A DNA stretch of 64,000 nt, from contig JAHFEF010000003.1 in NCBI GenBank assembly GCA_023248545.1, positions 1 to 64,000 of the forward strand. Direction: 5' to 3'. Source of the DNA: Myxococcales bacterium (lineage in GTDB: Bacteria; Myxococcota; UBA727; JABDBI01). The translations under genes and the position numbers were made by a program. The notes under the pieces are model-generated. The model had not been told where the DNA came from. It ran no database searches and saw only the letters and a list, made by a program, of their open reading frames with translations. Below are positions 1 to 8,332 of this stretch, one piece after another (positions within the stretch are counted from its first letter, which is position 1; every line of letters starts with the position of its first letter).

Positions 1-130
1 CATTCTCGATATCGGTTTTGACTCCGGGTTCGAGTTCGTTGTCGCCAGCCATATAGACCATGAGCGTCCAGGATGCATAGGCTTGGGAGGTGTGAAGTAT
101 TGCCAGGCAGCATAGGATCCAAAAGCGCAT
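1..130 (-). CDS. Clostripain-like (peptidase C11) protein, N-terminal fragment
   Basis: This is the first 43 codons of a minus-strand gene that runs off the left edge; the ATG is at 128-130. The N-terminus is a signal peptide (MRFWILCCLAILHTSQAYA) followed by WTLMVYMAGDNELE. Peptidase C11/clostripain family proteins typically begin their mature region with a motif of the form WTVMVYMAGDNxLE, so the product is probably an exported cysteine protease. The catalytic His and Cys lie outside the window and cannot be checked. It is divergent from the gene at 179, with 48 bases between the starts. Confidence 0.7.
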   Translation of the reverse strand, partial: MRFWILCCLAILHTSQAYASWTLMVYMAGDNELEPGVKTDIEN

Positions 131-178
131 GAGTGATTCTATGGCAGCGGCAAAAGAATTTGTGGCAAACTAAGCAAT

Positions 179-1618
179 ATGGTGATTAGAAAAATTGGTC
201 CAAAGGATTTCCAAGAGGTTGTTCCTCCTGAGATATCCCGGCGGCTAGACACGGTCCGTTCCATGTCTGAAGATGTTCTCAGAATTATTCCAGAAGTGGG
301 CAGCCAGAAGACCCTGCATGCTTTGCATCAGCTTTTTTTGCAGGCAACCCCGGAAAACGTGGAAGCTGTGAAGAAACGAGGCCACAAAGAGTATAAGGCT
401 GATCGAGAGGAAGCGATTTCTTCGTTGGTTGATTTTGTGAGTCAAAAGACAGGTATGGGTTTTGTGAAGAGAATGCTTTTGAAATCCGCTGTTAAACGCC
501 TCATTCGAAAGAATCCTGAGGAAGCAGATTTTGATCCGAAGCTTTTATCTGAACTGCTGGCGGCGAAAACTGCTGAAGCTAACCCTGCTGGTGATGTTGA
601 GATGCAGGAGCGGGTGGATCCCAAAGAAGTTGCCCTGGCGGGTTTAAAGGCCGCGCTCAAATGGGTTGCAAATCAATCTAGAGCTGGCCGGGAATCAGAT
701 GAAGGCATTGAACTTCGTTCCATGCCAATGCCTCTGGGTGCCAAGATTGTTCTCGATCGTCTCGAGGGGAAGGTTTCGGGACCGCCAACCCAAAAAGAAA
801 AGGAATGGATGTTGGCTCGCGTTGGGGGCACCGGTTCTGATTTGCTGTTATCACAAAAAGAGTCTCTACCCGCCCCGATCAAAAGTTTATTGGAACCTTT
901 AGGACTGGATCCGCTTTATGAAAATCTTGCGGCGTACGTTCTGAAAAATCAGTATAATAAACTTCCGGCCATGTTAAAATTAGTTTTGGAAACCACAGGT
1001 TCAGGGGAAGCGGTGGTGAACACGACACTGGGTTTGGCGATGCCCACTCTAAAACCCAAAAAGAAATCGAAGGAGCCGGTGGTTGGACTGGCACCTCGAG
1101 CAGCTTTACGGGATACTCGTCGTACGACGTTTAAACAGGCAGCGTTGGATGTTCAAAACGAGTTGAATCAAAAAAAGAAAAATAATCTGTTCTCGCTCGG
1201 CAGACTGTTTAGATCGGCTCAAATATTGAAGAAAGCTTTGTTGGGGCCTTCGGTGTCGGTTCAAGATAAAGCAGCCAACGAGAAAGCTGTGGGTGAGCTG
1301 GTCGATTTTTTATTGCCAGAACAAGGCACTTTTGCGATTGAACGGAAAGTGCACCGTTTTGTGTTGCGCAAGATTCTAGAACGAACGATTCCAAATGTAT
1401 TGTCTGGGGCGAATATGAACCCCACAGTGATATCGGAACTCACACAAAACCACAGTGCTTCGACGGGAAGTACCACGGCGCCATTGGAAAGCGAAGTAAG
1501 CAGTCTTTTGGCTGGAATGCCGGAACCTATTCAGGGTTTTTTTACACGGGCTCTCCAAAATCCGGACCAAGTTCCTGCGCAACTGGTCGAAATTTTGCGA
1601 AGTCTCTCGGAGCAATAG
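179..1618 (+). CDS. Hypothetical 479-aa helical protein
   Basis: I do not recognise this protein. It is 479 residues long, soluble in appearance, without signal peptide or membrane segment, and rich in Lys, Glu, Leu and Ala as expected for a mostly helical fold. A lysine-rich stretch lies around residues 283-293 (LKPKKKSKEP) and another near 333 (NQKKKNN), so it may bind nucleic acid or an acidic surface; that is inference. The ATG at 179 is the first start after the divergent protease gene. Codon use and length argue for a real gene; the several ORFs on the opposite strand are shadows. It could belong with the small membrane protein and putA downstream, but a hairpin separates them. Confidence 0.7.
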   Translation: MVIRKIGPKDFQEVVPPEISRRLDTVRSMSEDVLRIIPEVGSQKTLHALHQLFLQATPENVEAVKKRGHKEYKADREEAISSLVDFVSQKTGMGFVKRMLLKSAVKRLIRKNPEEADFDPKLLSELLAAKTAEANPAGDVEMQERVDPKEVALAGLKAALKWVANQSRAGRESDEGIELRSMPMPLGAKIVLDRLEGKVSGPPTQKEKEWMLARVGGTGSDLLLSQKESLPAPIKSLLEPLGLDPLYENLAAYVLKNQYNKLPAMLKLVLETTGSGEAVVNTTLGLAMPTLKPKKKSKEPVVGLAPRAALRDTRRTTFKQAALDVQNELNQKKKNNLFSLGRLFRSAQILKKALLGPSVSVQDKAANEKAVGELVDFLLPEQGTFAIERKVHRFVLRKILERTIPNVLSGANMNPTVISELTQNHSASTGSTTAPLESEVSSLLAGMPEPIQGFFTRALQNPDQVPAQLVEILRSLSEQ

Positions 1619-1639
1619 CCCAGGGCTCATATTGTTTTT

Positions 1640-1664
1640 AGCCCTTTCGTATGCTTTAAGGGCT
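1640..1664 (+). terminator. Intergenic hairpin, possible terminator or attenuator
   Basis: AGCCCTT at 1640-1646 pairs with AAGGGCT at 1658-1664 around an 11-base loop. The same AGCCCT arm could pair instead with AGGGCT at 1622-1627, giving two mutually exclusive hairpins. No T-run follows, so a strong intrinsic terminator is not shown. It sits in the 51-base gap before the small membrane protein. Confidence 0.3.
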
Positions 1665-1669
1665 AAACT

Positions 1670-1861
1670 ATGAGTACGTTTTTAACGCAGACGCGAAAAG
1701 TTGAGTTGCAAAAGCGCTATTTGTTCTTCGGGACTGGTGGCATTGGGTTGTTACTCGCTATTTTTTCGAGTTCTTTTCTGGGAATCCCCTTATTAGGTCT
1801 CGGGGCTTATTTTGGCTGGAAGTGGTTTCAGTTTAGGGCCAAGAACGGAATGCGGTTCTAG
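1670..1861 (+). CDS. Small membrane protein, 63 aa
   Basis: The 63-residue product has a basic N-terminus (TRKVELQKRY) followed by two closely spaced hydrophobic segments, about residues 18-34 and 36-50, and a basic tail. It would form a membrane hairpin. I recognise no family. Its stop codon (1859-1861) directly abuts the putA start at 1862, so the two are probably co-transcribed and possibly translationally coupled. Confidence 0.55.
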   Translation: MSTFLTQTRKVELQKRYLFFGTGGIGLLLAIFSSSFLGIPLLGLGAYFGWKWFQFRAKNGMRF

Positions 1862-4765
1862 ATGATGCAAGCTCAAATCGAGGCTTTGGGTCTCAAACTC
1901 TTCGAAGAAATGCGCGGCGAAAAGCCCGGCGTTTTTAACAGCGATTATTGGCAAGGCAAACTCATGGACTGGGTGATGAAAGATCCCAGCTTCAAAGTTG
2001 ACTTGTTTAGATTTGTGGACGTTCTGCCCCAGTTGGAAAGCTCTGAGCAAGTTGCCAAACATGTTCGAGAGTATTTGCTCAAAGACGGCCGGGTATTGCC
2101 GGGTGTGATCAGTGTAGCTTTGAAAGCAGCGGCCAGTGGTTTGACGGCTGGAATTGCGGCCAAGAGCATTCGAAAGAATATCAGCGACATGGCTGAGCGC
2201 TTTATCATGGGCCAAGATGCCAAAAGTGCGATTAAAGAACTCGAAGTTTTGCACAAACAAGGCATTGCTTTTACGGTGGACTTATTGGGCGAATACACGC
2301 TCGGTGATGGCGAAGCTGACCAATATCAGAAGCGTTATCTAGATTTGATTCATAATTTGGTCGATGCCAGTCAAAAATGGCCAGCGGACTCCGTGATAGA
2401 CCAGCTGCCCAGAGTGAATGTATCGATTAAAATGACCGCGTTGGATCCACAAATTAAAGCGGTTGACCCCAGGGGTTCTGTGGAGCGACTTCGAAAGCGT
2501 TTGTTGCCTCTGTTTGTAGCGGCGCAACAAAATAACGTATTCTTGAATCTCGATCTCGAGCAGTGGGAAATGCACGAGGTGACGTATGATTTGTTTGAAT
2601 CTTTGTCGAATTATCCCAATATTGGCATCGTTGTTCAGGCGTATTTAAAAAACGCGATGCAAGATTTAGAGCGCTTGCGAGAGTTGGCAAGAGCTAGAAA
2701 AATGCCGGTTGGCGTTCGGTTGGTCAAGGGCGCGTATTGGGACTATGAAGTCGTGAATGCGCAACAAAAAGGTTTCGAGTGTCCTGTTTTCACAGACAAG
2801 GCTGAGACCGATTTGAACTATGAGCGACTCAGTCGATTCTTATTGGATCACTTAGACTGTTTTCAGCCGGCTTTTGGGAGTCATAATTTAAGATCTATTT
2901 CGCAGGCGATTGTCTACGCCGAGAGCAAAAATATTCGTAAGAGTGCCTATGAGATTCAGATGCTCTACGGCATGGCCGAACCGGAACGCAAAGTTCTGCG
3001 TGCTCGAGGTCATCGGGTCCGTGTGTATGCACCCATCGGCGAGTTGCTGCCAGGGATGGCTTATCTGGTCAGGCGGTTGCTTGAGAACACTTCTAATTCA
3101 GGATTTTTACGCATGAGTCACCAAGATAATGTCGATGCCAAAAGCTTGCTTGCGGAACCTGCCGTCGCTCAAGCCATGGCAGGCAAGCCCAGGACAAAAG
3201 AATTCGAGAACTGTGCTTTCACGGATTTTACAGTTCCAGAAAACAGAGAGCACTTTCAAAAAGCACTTGATAATTGGGTGCAAAAATTCCCTGTAAAAGT
3301 CCCAGTGGTTTTATCCGGCGAGGCTCAAGCGGGTGAGAGTAATTTTGAACGTGTGAGCCCGAATGATGGGGAACAAGCGGTTGCACAGGTCGAGTTGGCG
3401 AGTGTTGCGCAGGCTGAGCAGGCGATTCAATCTGCCTATCGAGCCTACCCACAATGGCGCGACACAGCGTTATCTGCGCGCGTCGAGATTTTAAATAAAC
3501 TGGCCGATTTATTGGAACGCGATCGCTTCGAACTGGCCGCGTTGCAATGCTACGAAGTGGGCAAGCCTTGGCTAGAAGCCGACGCAGATGTGGCAGAGGC
3601 GATTGATTTTTGCCGTTATTATGCCCAGCAAGCTTTGCAAGAATTGGCACCCAAAAAACAGGGCAGTATTTTTGGCGAAGATAATCTTTTGAGTTATGAA
3701 GGTCGTGGCCCCAGTTTAATTATTGCACCTTGGAATTTTCCGTTGGCAATTTTATGTGGCATGACTACGGCGGCATTGGTTTCAGGAAACCCAGTGATTC
3801 TAAAACCTGCTGAAAGCTCTTCGTTGATTGCCAAGATGCTATTTGATAGAATGCTGGAGGCGGGCTTTCCTAGAGAAGTCTGCCAATTTTTGCCAGGCAA
3901 AGGTTTGCAGGTAGGAGCCTATTTGGTCGAGCATGCAAAAATCGCCCAAATTGCTTTTACGGGCAGCAAAGAAGTCGGTTTGCAAATTATTGAAAAGGCC
4001 TCGCGCGTGTGCTCAGGCCAGCCGCAGGTCAAGCGCGTTGTTTGTGAGATGGGCGGCAAGAATGCGATTATTATTGACGATGATGCCGACTTAGACGAAG
4101 CGGCGTTGAGTGTTGTGCATAGCGCGTTTGGATTCGCGGGTCAAAAGTGCTCCGCAGCGTCGAGAATCTTGGTCCATGAAGCCGTGTATGATATTTTCAC
4201 GAAGCGTTTAATAGAAGCCTGTCGAAGTTTGACCGTGAGTCCGGCGTATTTACCCGCCTGTACGCTGCCGCCGGTGGTGGATCAAAAAGCACAGCAGCGC
4301 TTGTTGCGTGAGATTGAGCAAGCCAGGCTCGAGCATAAACTGTTATTTCTCGGGGAGGTTCCAAGCACAGGCTTTTTTGTGCCCATCGCGTTATTTGAAG
4401 TTCAAAATGCACAAAATAAGCTGATGCAGGAAGAATTTTTTGGACCGGTACTCAGCTTGCTCAGAGTCAAAAGCTTTGCTGAGGCGTTGCAGGTGGCGAC
4501 GGGGACTGAGTTTGCCTTGACAGGCGCTGTTTTCTCGAGAAGCCCAAAACACCTTGAGGAGGCCAGGAAAGCTTTTCGAGTGGGCAATCTGTATTTGAAT
4601 CGGGGTAGTACCGGGGCGCTGGTTTATCGGCAGCCATTCGGTGGTTTTGGGATGAGCGGCATCGGTACCAAAGCAGGTGGGCCTGGTTATTTGCTTCATT
4701 TTGTCGATCCAAGAGTGGTCACTGAGAACACATTGCGTCGTGGATTTACGCCGGACTTGGAGTGA
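1862..4765 (+). CDS. putA: Bifunctional proline dehydrogenase / L-glutamate gamma-semialdehyde dehydrogenase
   Basis: PutA oxidises proline to glutamate in two steps: FAD-dependent proline dehydrogenase, then NAD-dependent P5C (glutamate semialdehyde) dehydrogenase. The PRODH barrel covers roughly residues 130-430 and shows RLVKGAYWDYEV, AFGSHNLRSI and the late helix PIGELLPGMAYLVRRLLENT. The aldehyde dehydrogenase domain covers about 480-955, with APWNFPLAI, GNPVILKPAESSS, FTGSKEVG, general-base Glu729 (EMGGKN) and catalytic Cys763 (GQKCSA). At 967 residues it is a minimalist PutA lacking the N-terminal DNA-binding domain and the C-terminal extension of the roughly 1320-residue E. coli enzyme, so it is unlikely to be a repressor. 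ATG at 1862 is followed by a second in-frame ATG at 1865; either may be used. Confidence 0.95.
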   Translation: MMQAQIEALGLKLFEEMRGEKPGVFNSDYWQGKLMDWVMKDPSFKVDLFRFVDVLPQLESSEQVAKHVREYLLKDGRVLPGVISVALKAAASGLTAGIAAKSIRKNISDMAERFIMGQDAKSAIKELEVLHKQGIAFTVDLLGEYTLGDGEADQYQKRYLDLIHNLVDASQKWPADSVIDQLPRVNVSIKMTALDPQIKAVDPRGSVERLRKRLLPLFVAAQQNNVFLNLDLEQWEMHEVTYDLFESLSNYPNIGIVVQAYLKNAMQDLERLRELARARKMPVGVRLVKGAYWDYEVVNAQQKGFECPVFTDKAETDLNYERLSRFLLDHLDCFQPAFGSHNLRSISQAIVYAESKNIRKSAYEIQMLYGMAEPERKVLRARGHRVRVYAPIGELLPGMAYLVRRLLENTSNSGFLRMSHQDNVDAKSLLAEPAVAQAMAGKPRTKEFENCAFTDFTVPENREHFQKALDNWVQKFPVKVPVVLSGEAQAGESNFERVSPNDGEQAVAQVELASVAQAEQAIQSAYRAYPQWRDTALSARVEILNKLADLLERDRFELAALQCYEVGKPWLEADADVAEAIDFCRYYAQQALQELAPKKQGSIFGEDNLLSYEGRGPSLIIAPWNFPLAILCGMTTAALVSGNPVILKPAESSSLIAKMLFDRMLEAGFPREVCQFLPGKGLQVGAYLVEHAKIAQIAFTGSKEVGLQIIEKASRVCSGQPQVKRVVCEMGGKNAIIIDDDADLDEAALSVVHSAFGFAGQKCSAASRILVHEAVYDIFTKRLIEACRSLTVSPAYLPACTLPPVVDQKAQQRLLREIEQARLEHKLLFLGEVPSTGFFVPIALFEVQNAQNKLMQEEFFGPVLSLLRVKSFAEALQVATGTEFALTGAVFSRSPKHLEEARKAFRVGNLYLNRGSTGALVYRQPFGGFGMSGIGTKAGGPGYLLHFVDPRVVTENTLRRGFTPDLE

Positions 4766-4770
4766 GTTAA

Positions 4771-5691
4771 TTGCGTCAAATTTTCGGTGCCTTGATAGGC
4801 CTCTTGCTGGTTTGTTTGGTGCTCCAGCATACGGGCATTGATCGAGTCGGCCAGGCTTTGTGGTCGGCGTCAGTTTATTTCCCAGTGATATTACTGTTTG
4901 AGTTAGGGTTCTGGGTTTTCGGGGCGTTATCACAGCGGGCACTCTATGGAAAACAGCGCAATTTGATCCCATGGCCGGCAGTGCTGAAGGCAGGCTGTAC
5001 GGCCTATGCGATCATGGGTTTGATGCCGATGGGCCGGGTGATCGCCGAGTCAGCTCGGGCGGTGATTTTTTCAAAATATGTGGGCAAGCATCAGGCTGCT
5101 TTGGTTGCGGTGCAAGTTCAAATTGTGGCTTTGTTGGTGACCAGCTTCGTAGGCTTGCTCGCGGCATTTGTTTTGATGGCTAAGTTGGGATTGCTGTTCT
5201 TTACGTGGTTGGCGCTTCTAAATGCATTGGCTGCCCTCGCATTGGGAACGCTCGCGCTCTTGGCTGCCAAGCATTTTAAGATCGGTCGAAAATTAGGCCT
5301 GTTTTTGCCTAAAGTGCAAGTTTTCGGCGAGCGATTTGACGCGTATTTTATTAACACAAGAGTTTTGCCGCTCTGGCCGATGATTTTTGAAGGGCTCTCT
5401 AGAACCAGCCAGGTGATTCAAAATGGCTTTTTGGTATTGGCCGTGGGTGGGGCTTTGGGGATAGTCCCCGCGTTTTGCTCAGAAGCCATGCACTTGATGG
5501 GTGCGACGCTGGGCGATTTAATTCCAGGGCAGCTCGGCGTGACAGAATTGGTGTATAGCGAGGCAGGGATTGTGTTGAGCTTGCAGCCTGAAGACGCTTT
5601 ATCTATTGCACTGCTGGCCCACTTAGCGCAACTGTTTTGGGTGATTGTAGCCCTGGTGTTGCCCATAGTTTTCCGTTTTGATCGACGATAA
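4771..5691 (+). CDS. Polytopic inner-membrane protein (possible lysylphosphatidylglycerol synthase/flippase-type TM family)
   Basis: This 306-residue protein has about seven or eight hydrophobic helices and a Gly/Pro motif near its end (LGDLIPGQLGVTE). The layout and the polar PGQLG-x-TE motif resemble the flippase-like membrane domain of the lysylphosphatidylglycerol synthase TM family (UPF0104/YbhN-like), but I cannot confirm it. The start is TTG at 4771, five bases after putA ends; no better ATG or GTG lies nearby. The last 89 bases overlap the 3' end of the convergent TlpA-ApbE gene. Confidence 0.6.
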   Translation: MRQIFGALIGLLLVCLVLQHTGIDRVGQALWSASVYFPVILLFELGFWVFGALSQRALYGKQRNLIPWPAVLKAGCTAYAIMGLMPMGRVIAESARAVIFSKYVGKHQAALVAVQVQIVALLVTSFVGLLAAFVLMAKLGLLFFTWLALLNALAALALGTLALLAAKHFKIGRKLGLFLPKVQVFGERFDAYFINTRVLPLWPMIFEGLSRTSQVIQNGFLVLAVGGALGIVPAFCSEAMHLMGATLGDLIPGQLGVTELVYSEAGIVLSLQPEDALSIALLAHLAQLFWVIVALVLPIVFRFDRR

Positions 5692-6976
5692 CAGCCTGAA
5701 CAGGTCCGAGTTTTGCAAGTAGTTCGAGGCCTTTTTGAGGACCCAAAATAAATACGGCCTTTGATAAACCTTCGGCTAAAATAGAATCTGGCGCTAAGAT
5801 GGTCACGCTTTGAGAAGCTTCGGAGGGGTAACCTGTTCTCGGGTCTATTAAATGCCCATAGCGCTTGTTTTTATAAATAAAAAAGCGTTCTGTGTTGGCT
5901 GACGTTGACACGGCGCCATTGGAAACAGGCAGGACGGCTTTGTTGGGCAGCGTGACGTTCCATAATTGATGATTTTGGTTGTGGCCATGAACAAAAATAT
6001 CGCCACCTGCTTTCACGGCAAAATTAGAATAGCCAGAAGATTTGAGCTTTTCGGCAGCTTTCATGACGGCGTAGCCTTTGGCGATGCCGCCTAGGTCAAC
6101 ACGCATGTTTTTGAGCGGCAAATAGGCGGTGTTTTTGTTTAAATCGATCTGTAGTTTTTCGGAGCCCACTAATTGGAGCGCCTGTTTGATTTGGGTATCT
6201 GTGGGGGGAGTTACATTGGGTTTTGAATAGTCCCAGAGCTTACCCAGCGGTGAGCAAGTGATATCAAAAGTGCCTTCGGAGAGTTTAGAAAGCTCTTTGG
6301 CTTTGGCTAAGAGCGAAATAATTTCGGCGGGAAGTGTGACTGGCTTGATGCCAGCTTGGTGATTGAGTTGCATGAGCGGGCTTTCTCGCCAGTCAGTCAT
6401 GAGATCTTCGATGCGCTTAATCTCAGTCAGGCTTGTGTCGATTGCCTGGTTGGTCTGAGTCACATCGTCTCCTAAGACCACAAAAGAAATATTGGTACCC
6501 ATTAAGACAGTATCGCGTGTGACTTGGGCTTTGAGATAGGGAAGAACTTGAGAAAGTTGGTTTCCGGATTTGAGGATTTCGCCGCCGGTATCAACGAGGA
6601 ACAAACTTGGAGTGGATTCGATGTTAAACAGGTCCGCCGCTTGGCCCTTGGGATCAAAGAGATTGGGGTAACCCACGTGAGCATCTTGAAGTGCTTTCTG
6701 GGCCTTTTGTGGATTGCTGTCTAGATTGATTGCGAGAATATCGACGGAACGCTGAGGCGATTCGTAGAATTTGTTGATAGCGGTTATTTCGCGTCGGCAA
6801 CTTTTGCACCAGCTGGCCCAAAAAACTATCAACGTTTGTTTTTTGATTTTTTGGGGTGCGTAAGTGATTTTTTGCCCGGTGGCGTCTTGAGCCGTGAATT
6901 CAGGCATTGGCTTGGCCCATGCAAGGCTAACTGTGAATAAAATAACGAAACTAGAAAAAAGTCGCGAATCCAACAT
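5603..6976 (-). CDS. Exported fusion: TlpA-like thioredoxin domain + ApbE FAD:protein FMN transferase
   Basis: The 457-residue protein begins with a signal peptide (to about residue 21, LAWA-KP). Residues about 25-150 are a TlpA/ResA-like thiol-disulfide domain with the active site WASWCKSC. Residues about 155-445 are an ApbE domain (DLGGIAKGYAV, AGGDIFVHG, GHLIDPRTGYPSE), which covalently attaches FMN from FAD to a Thr/Ser of a target flavoprotein in the periplasm and needs Mg. Fusing the two activities is unusual. Its 5' end overlaps the upstream barrel gene by 26 bases, so it is the last gene of a three-gene operon with a DUF4266-type lipoprotein and a DUF3570-type protein. Its 3' end overlaps the convergent membrane protein gene by 89 bases. 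Confidence 0.88.
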   Translation of the reverse strand: MLDSRLFSSFVILFTVSLAWAKPMPEFTAQDATGQKITYAPQKIKKQTLIVFWASWCKSCRREITAINKFYESPQRSVDILAINLDSNPQKAQKALQDAHVGYPNLFDPKGQAADLFNIESTPSLFLVDTGGEILKSGNQLSQVLPYLKAQVTRDTVLMGTNISFVVLGDDVTQTNQAIDTSLTEIKRIEDLMTDWRESPLMQLNHQAGIKPVTLPAEIISLLAKAKELSKLSEGTFDITCSPLGKLWDYSKPNVTPPTDTQIKQALQLVGSEKLQIDLNKNTAYLPLKNMRVDLGGIAKGYAVMKAAEKLKSSGYSNFAVKAGGDIFVHGHNQNHQLWNVTLPNKAVLPVSNGAVSTSANTERFFIYKNKRYGHLIDPRTGYPSEASQSVTILAPDSILAEGLSKAVFILGPQKGLELLAKLGPVQAVIVDQNGKLWATPGLQSPKTVALSGPAVQ

Positions 6977-8051
6977 CGAACCACCCTATCTGAAAACCAT
7001 CGTTTCTGATCCAATAGTTGACCCCGAGCGAAGGTGCCAAGGGCCATCCAAGAGCATACGCTTTCAGTCCTAATATGACACCCGTAAAAGGTCCGAGGTC
7101 CGTGTCAGAAGTTCGAAAGATCGGAAGAACGCCGAAAAATTGGCGTTCAAAAAAATGAGCACCGTTTTGAGTATGAAACCTCACACTGGGTTCTAATAGC
7201 CATTGTTGGTGCCCTAGATATTGCGAATATTTGGCTTCTGCGGTGTGGCTCATGATGTTCCAGCTGTCTAGATAGAATCGGTAGCCGAGTTCGGTGGCAT
7301 TGTTCTCAGTGAGGCTATGCTTCCAACGGGCGCCCAGAGCGCCTCGATGGCGGGTATTTGGCATGGTTTCAGCTTGCTCGGTATCGCCCAGAAAAACAGA
7401 GTAGTAGGTGGTTTGAAGCGTTCCAAATTGGGGTGTGTAATTCGCACACAGGCTGATTAAGTCGAGTGGTGTGAGTACTTGCTGCAGCGTGACTTCAAAC
7501 GGAATGCTTTGGCGATAAGAAAATCCATCCGCTGTGCCATCGTAGAGTTTGACTTGAAAATAATCTGTGGCGCCATCTAGCTTGAATATCCACGTGGTGT
7601 TATTATTTGCCGTTGAGACCCAAAAACGAAGTCCGTATACCCACGAATTATAGGAGTTGATCTCGACGCTATAGCCGGCATGGGTCTGAAACCCAAAGTC
7701 TTCAAAATAGTGTGAGTAGCCGATATCACCCGCAAATCTTTTGTTGCCGCTGGCGTTGGCTTGAAGCGCGCGAAATTGGGCATTTTGGTTTCGAGTTTCA
7801 GAGGCCGAAGAAATAATATCGGTGATGAATTTGGCTTGGATACGGTCTTTTTCGGTGAGGCTCTTGTCTAATAAAATAATGCCCTCGAAGACAAATTCGT
7901 CTTCATCTAATTTGGGGTTGCCGCCGGAATGGTCTGGTTGATCGGTTTGCCAATAGAAGCCAAAAGATCCAGAAATGCTGTCGTCAAGGTCTTTGTTAGC
8001 CAGGAGCGTGCCGGCGAACAGCAGGCAGAGTAAAATTATTTGCACGAACAT
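6951..8051 (-). CDS. DUF3570-type outer-membrane beta-barrel protein
   Basis: The 366-residue protein has a signal peptide (to about residue 18, GTLLA) and then alternating polar and aromatic strands (GSFGFYWQT, IGYSHYFEDFGFQTHAGYS, ATELGYRFYLDSWN), ending in Phe (VGFATFF), the usual C-terminal signal for barrel insertion. The strand pattern and above all the neighbours, a DUF4266-like lipoprotein and ApbE, suggest DUF3570, whose function is not established. It overlaps the lipoprotein gene upstream by 16 bases and the TlpA-ApbE gene downstream by 26, so the three are translated together. Assignment to DUF3570 rests partly on context. Confidence 0.65.
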   Translation of the reverse strand: MFVQIILLCLLFAGTLLANKDLDDSISGSFGFYWQTDQPDHSGGNPKLDEDEFVFEGIILLDKSLTEKDRIQAKFITDIISSASETRNQNAQFRALQANASGNKRFAGDIGYSHYFEDFGFQTHAGYSVEINSYNSWVYGLRFWVSTANNNTTWIFKLDGATDYFQVKLYDGTADGFSYRQSIPFEVTLQQVLTPLDLISLCANYTPQFGTLQTTYYSVFLGDTEQAETMPNTRHRGALGARWKHSLTENNATELGYRFYLDSWNIMSHTAEAKYSQYLGHQQWLLEPSVRFHTQNGAHFFERQFFGVLPIFRTSDTDLGPFTGVILGLKAYALGWPLAPSLGVNYWIRNDGFQIGWFDVGFATFF

Positions 8052-8242
8052 CCACCGGCACTGCTGCCCGATAAGCAGCCAATAGATCCTTCCCGGGCTG
8101 ACAAAATGTCGTTTCTAAGGATGGTGCTGGTGACGTCGTGATCAAATATCATGATTCGATCGCTGAGGCGCTCTTTTTGGTAGGGTTTGACCGTGACACA
8201 GCCGCTCACGTTTAGGAGCATGGTGAAAATCAAAAATCGCAT
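8036..8242 (-). CDS. DUF4266-type small lipoprotein
   Basis: The 68-residue product has a short lipoprotein signal with lipobox NVSGC (Cys15), then a region (RLSDRIMIFDHD ... ILSAREGSIG) and a C-terminus rich in Gly, Ser and Cys ending GGCSCK. This layout, a lipobox, a middle segment ending in a SxREGxxG motif and a final C-x-C, matches my knowledge of DUF4266 proteins. Those are often encoded beside DUF3570 and ApbE, as here. It is the first gene of the trio and overlaps the barrel gene by 16 bases. The terminal Cys-x-Cys could bind metal or be modified; that is inference. Confidence 0.75.
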   Translation of the reverse strand: MRFLIFTMLLNVSGCVTVKPYQKERLSDRIMIFDHDVTSTILRNDILSAREGSIGCLSGSSAGGCSCK

Positions 8243-8332
8243 AAAAAAAAGTTAGAGCCGCGATGACTCCGAGTGCCATCGGACAAATGGATGATGTGAA
8301 CGATCTGTTCTCGAGCATAGACCAATTGAACC

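Noticed and set aside
4391-4972. Long minus-strand ORF opposite putA
   Set aside because: Antisense to the conserved aldehyde dehydrogenase domain with no own motif; a shadow frame.
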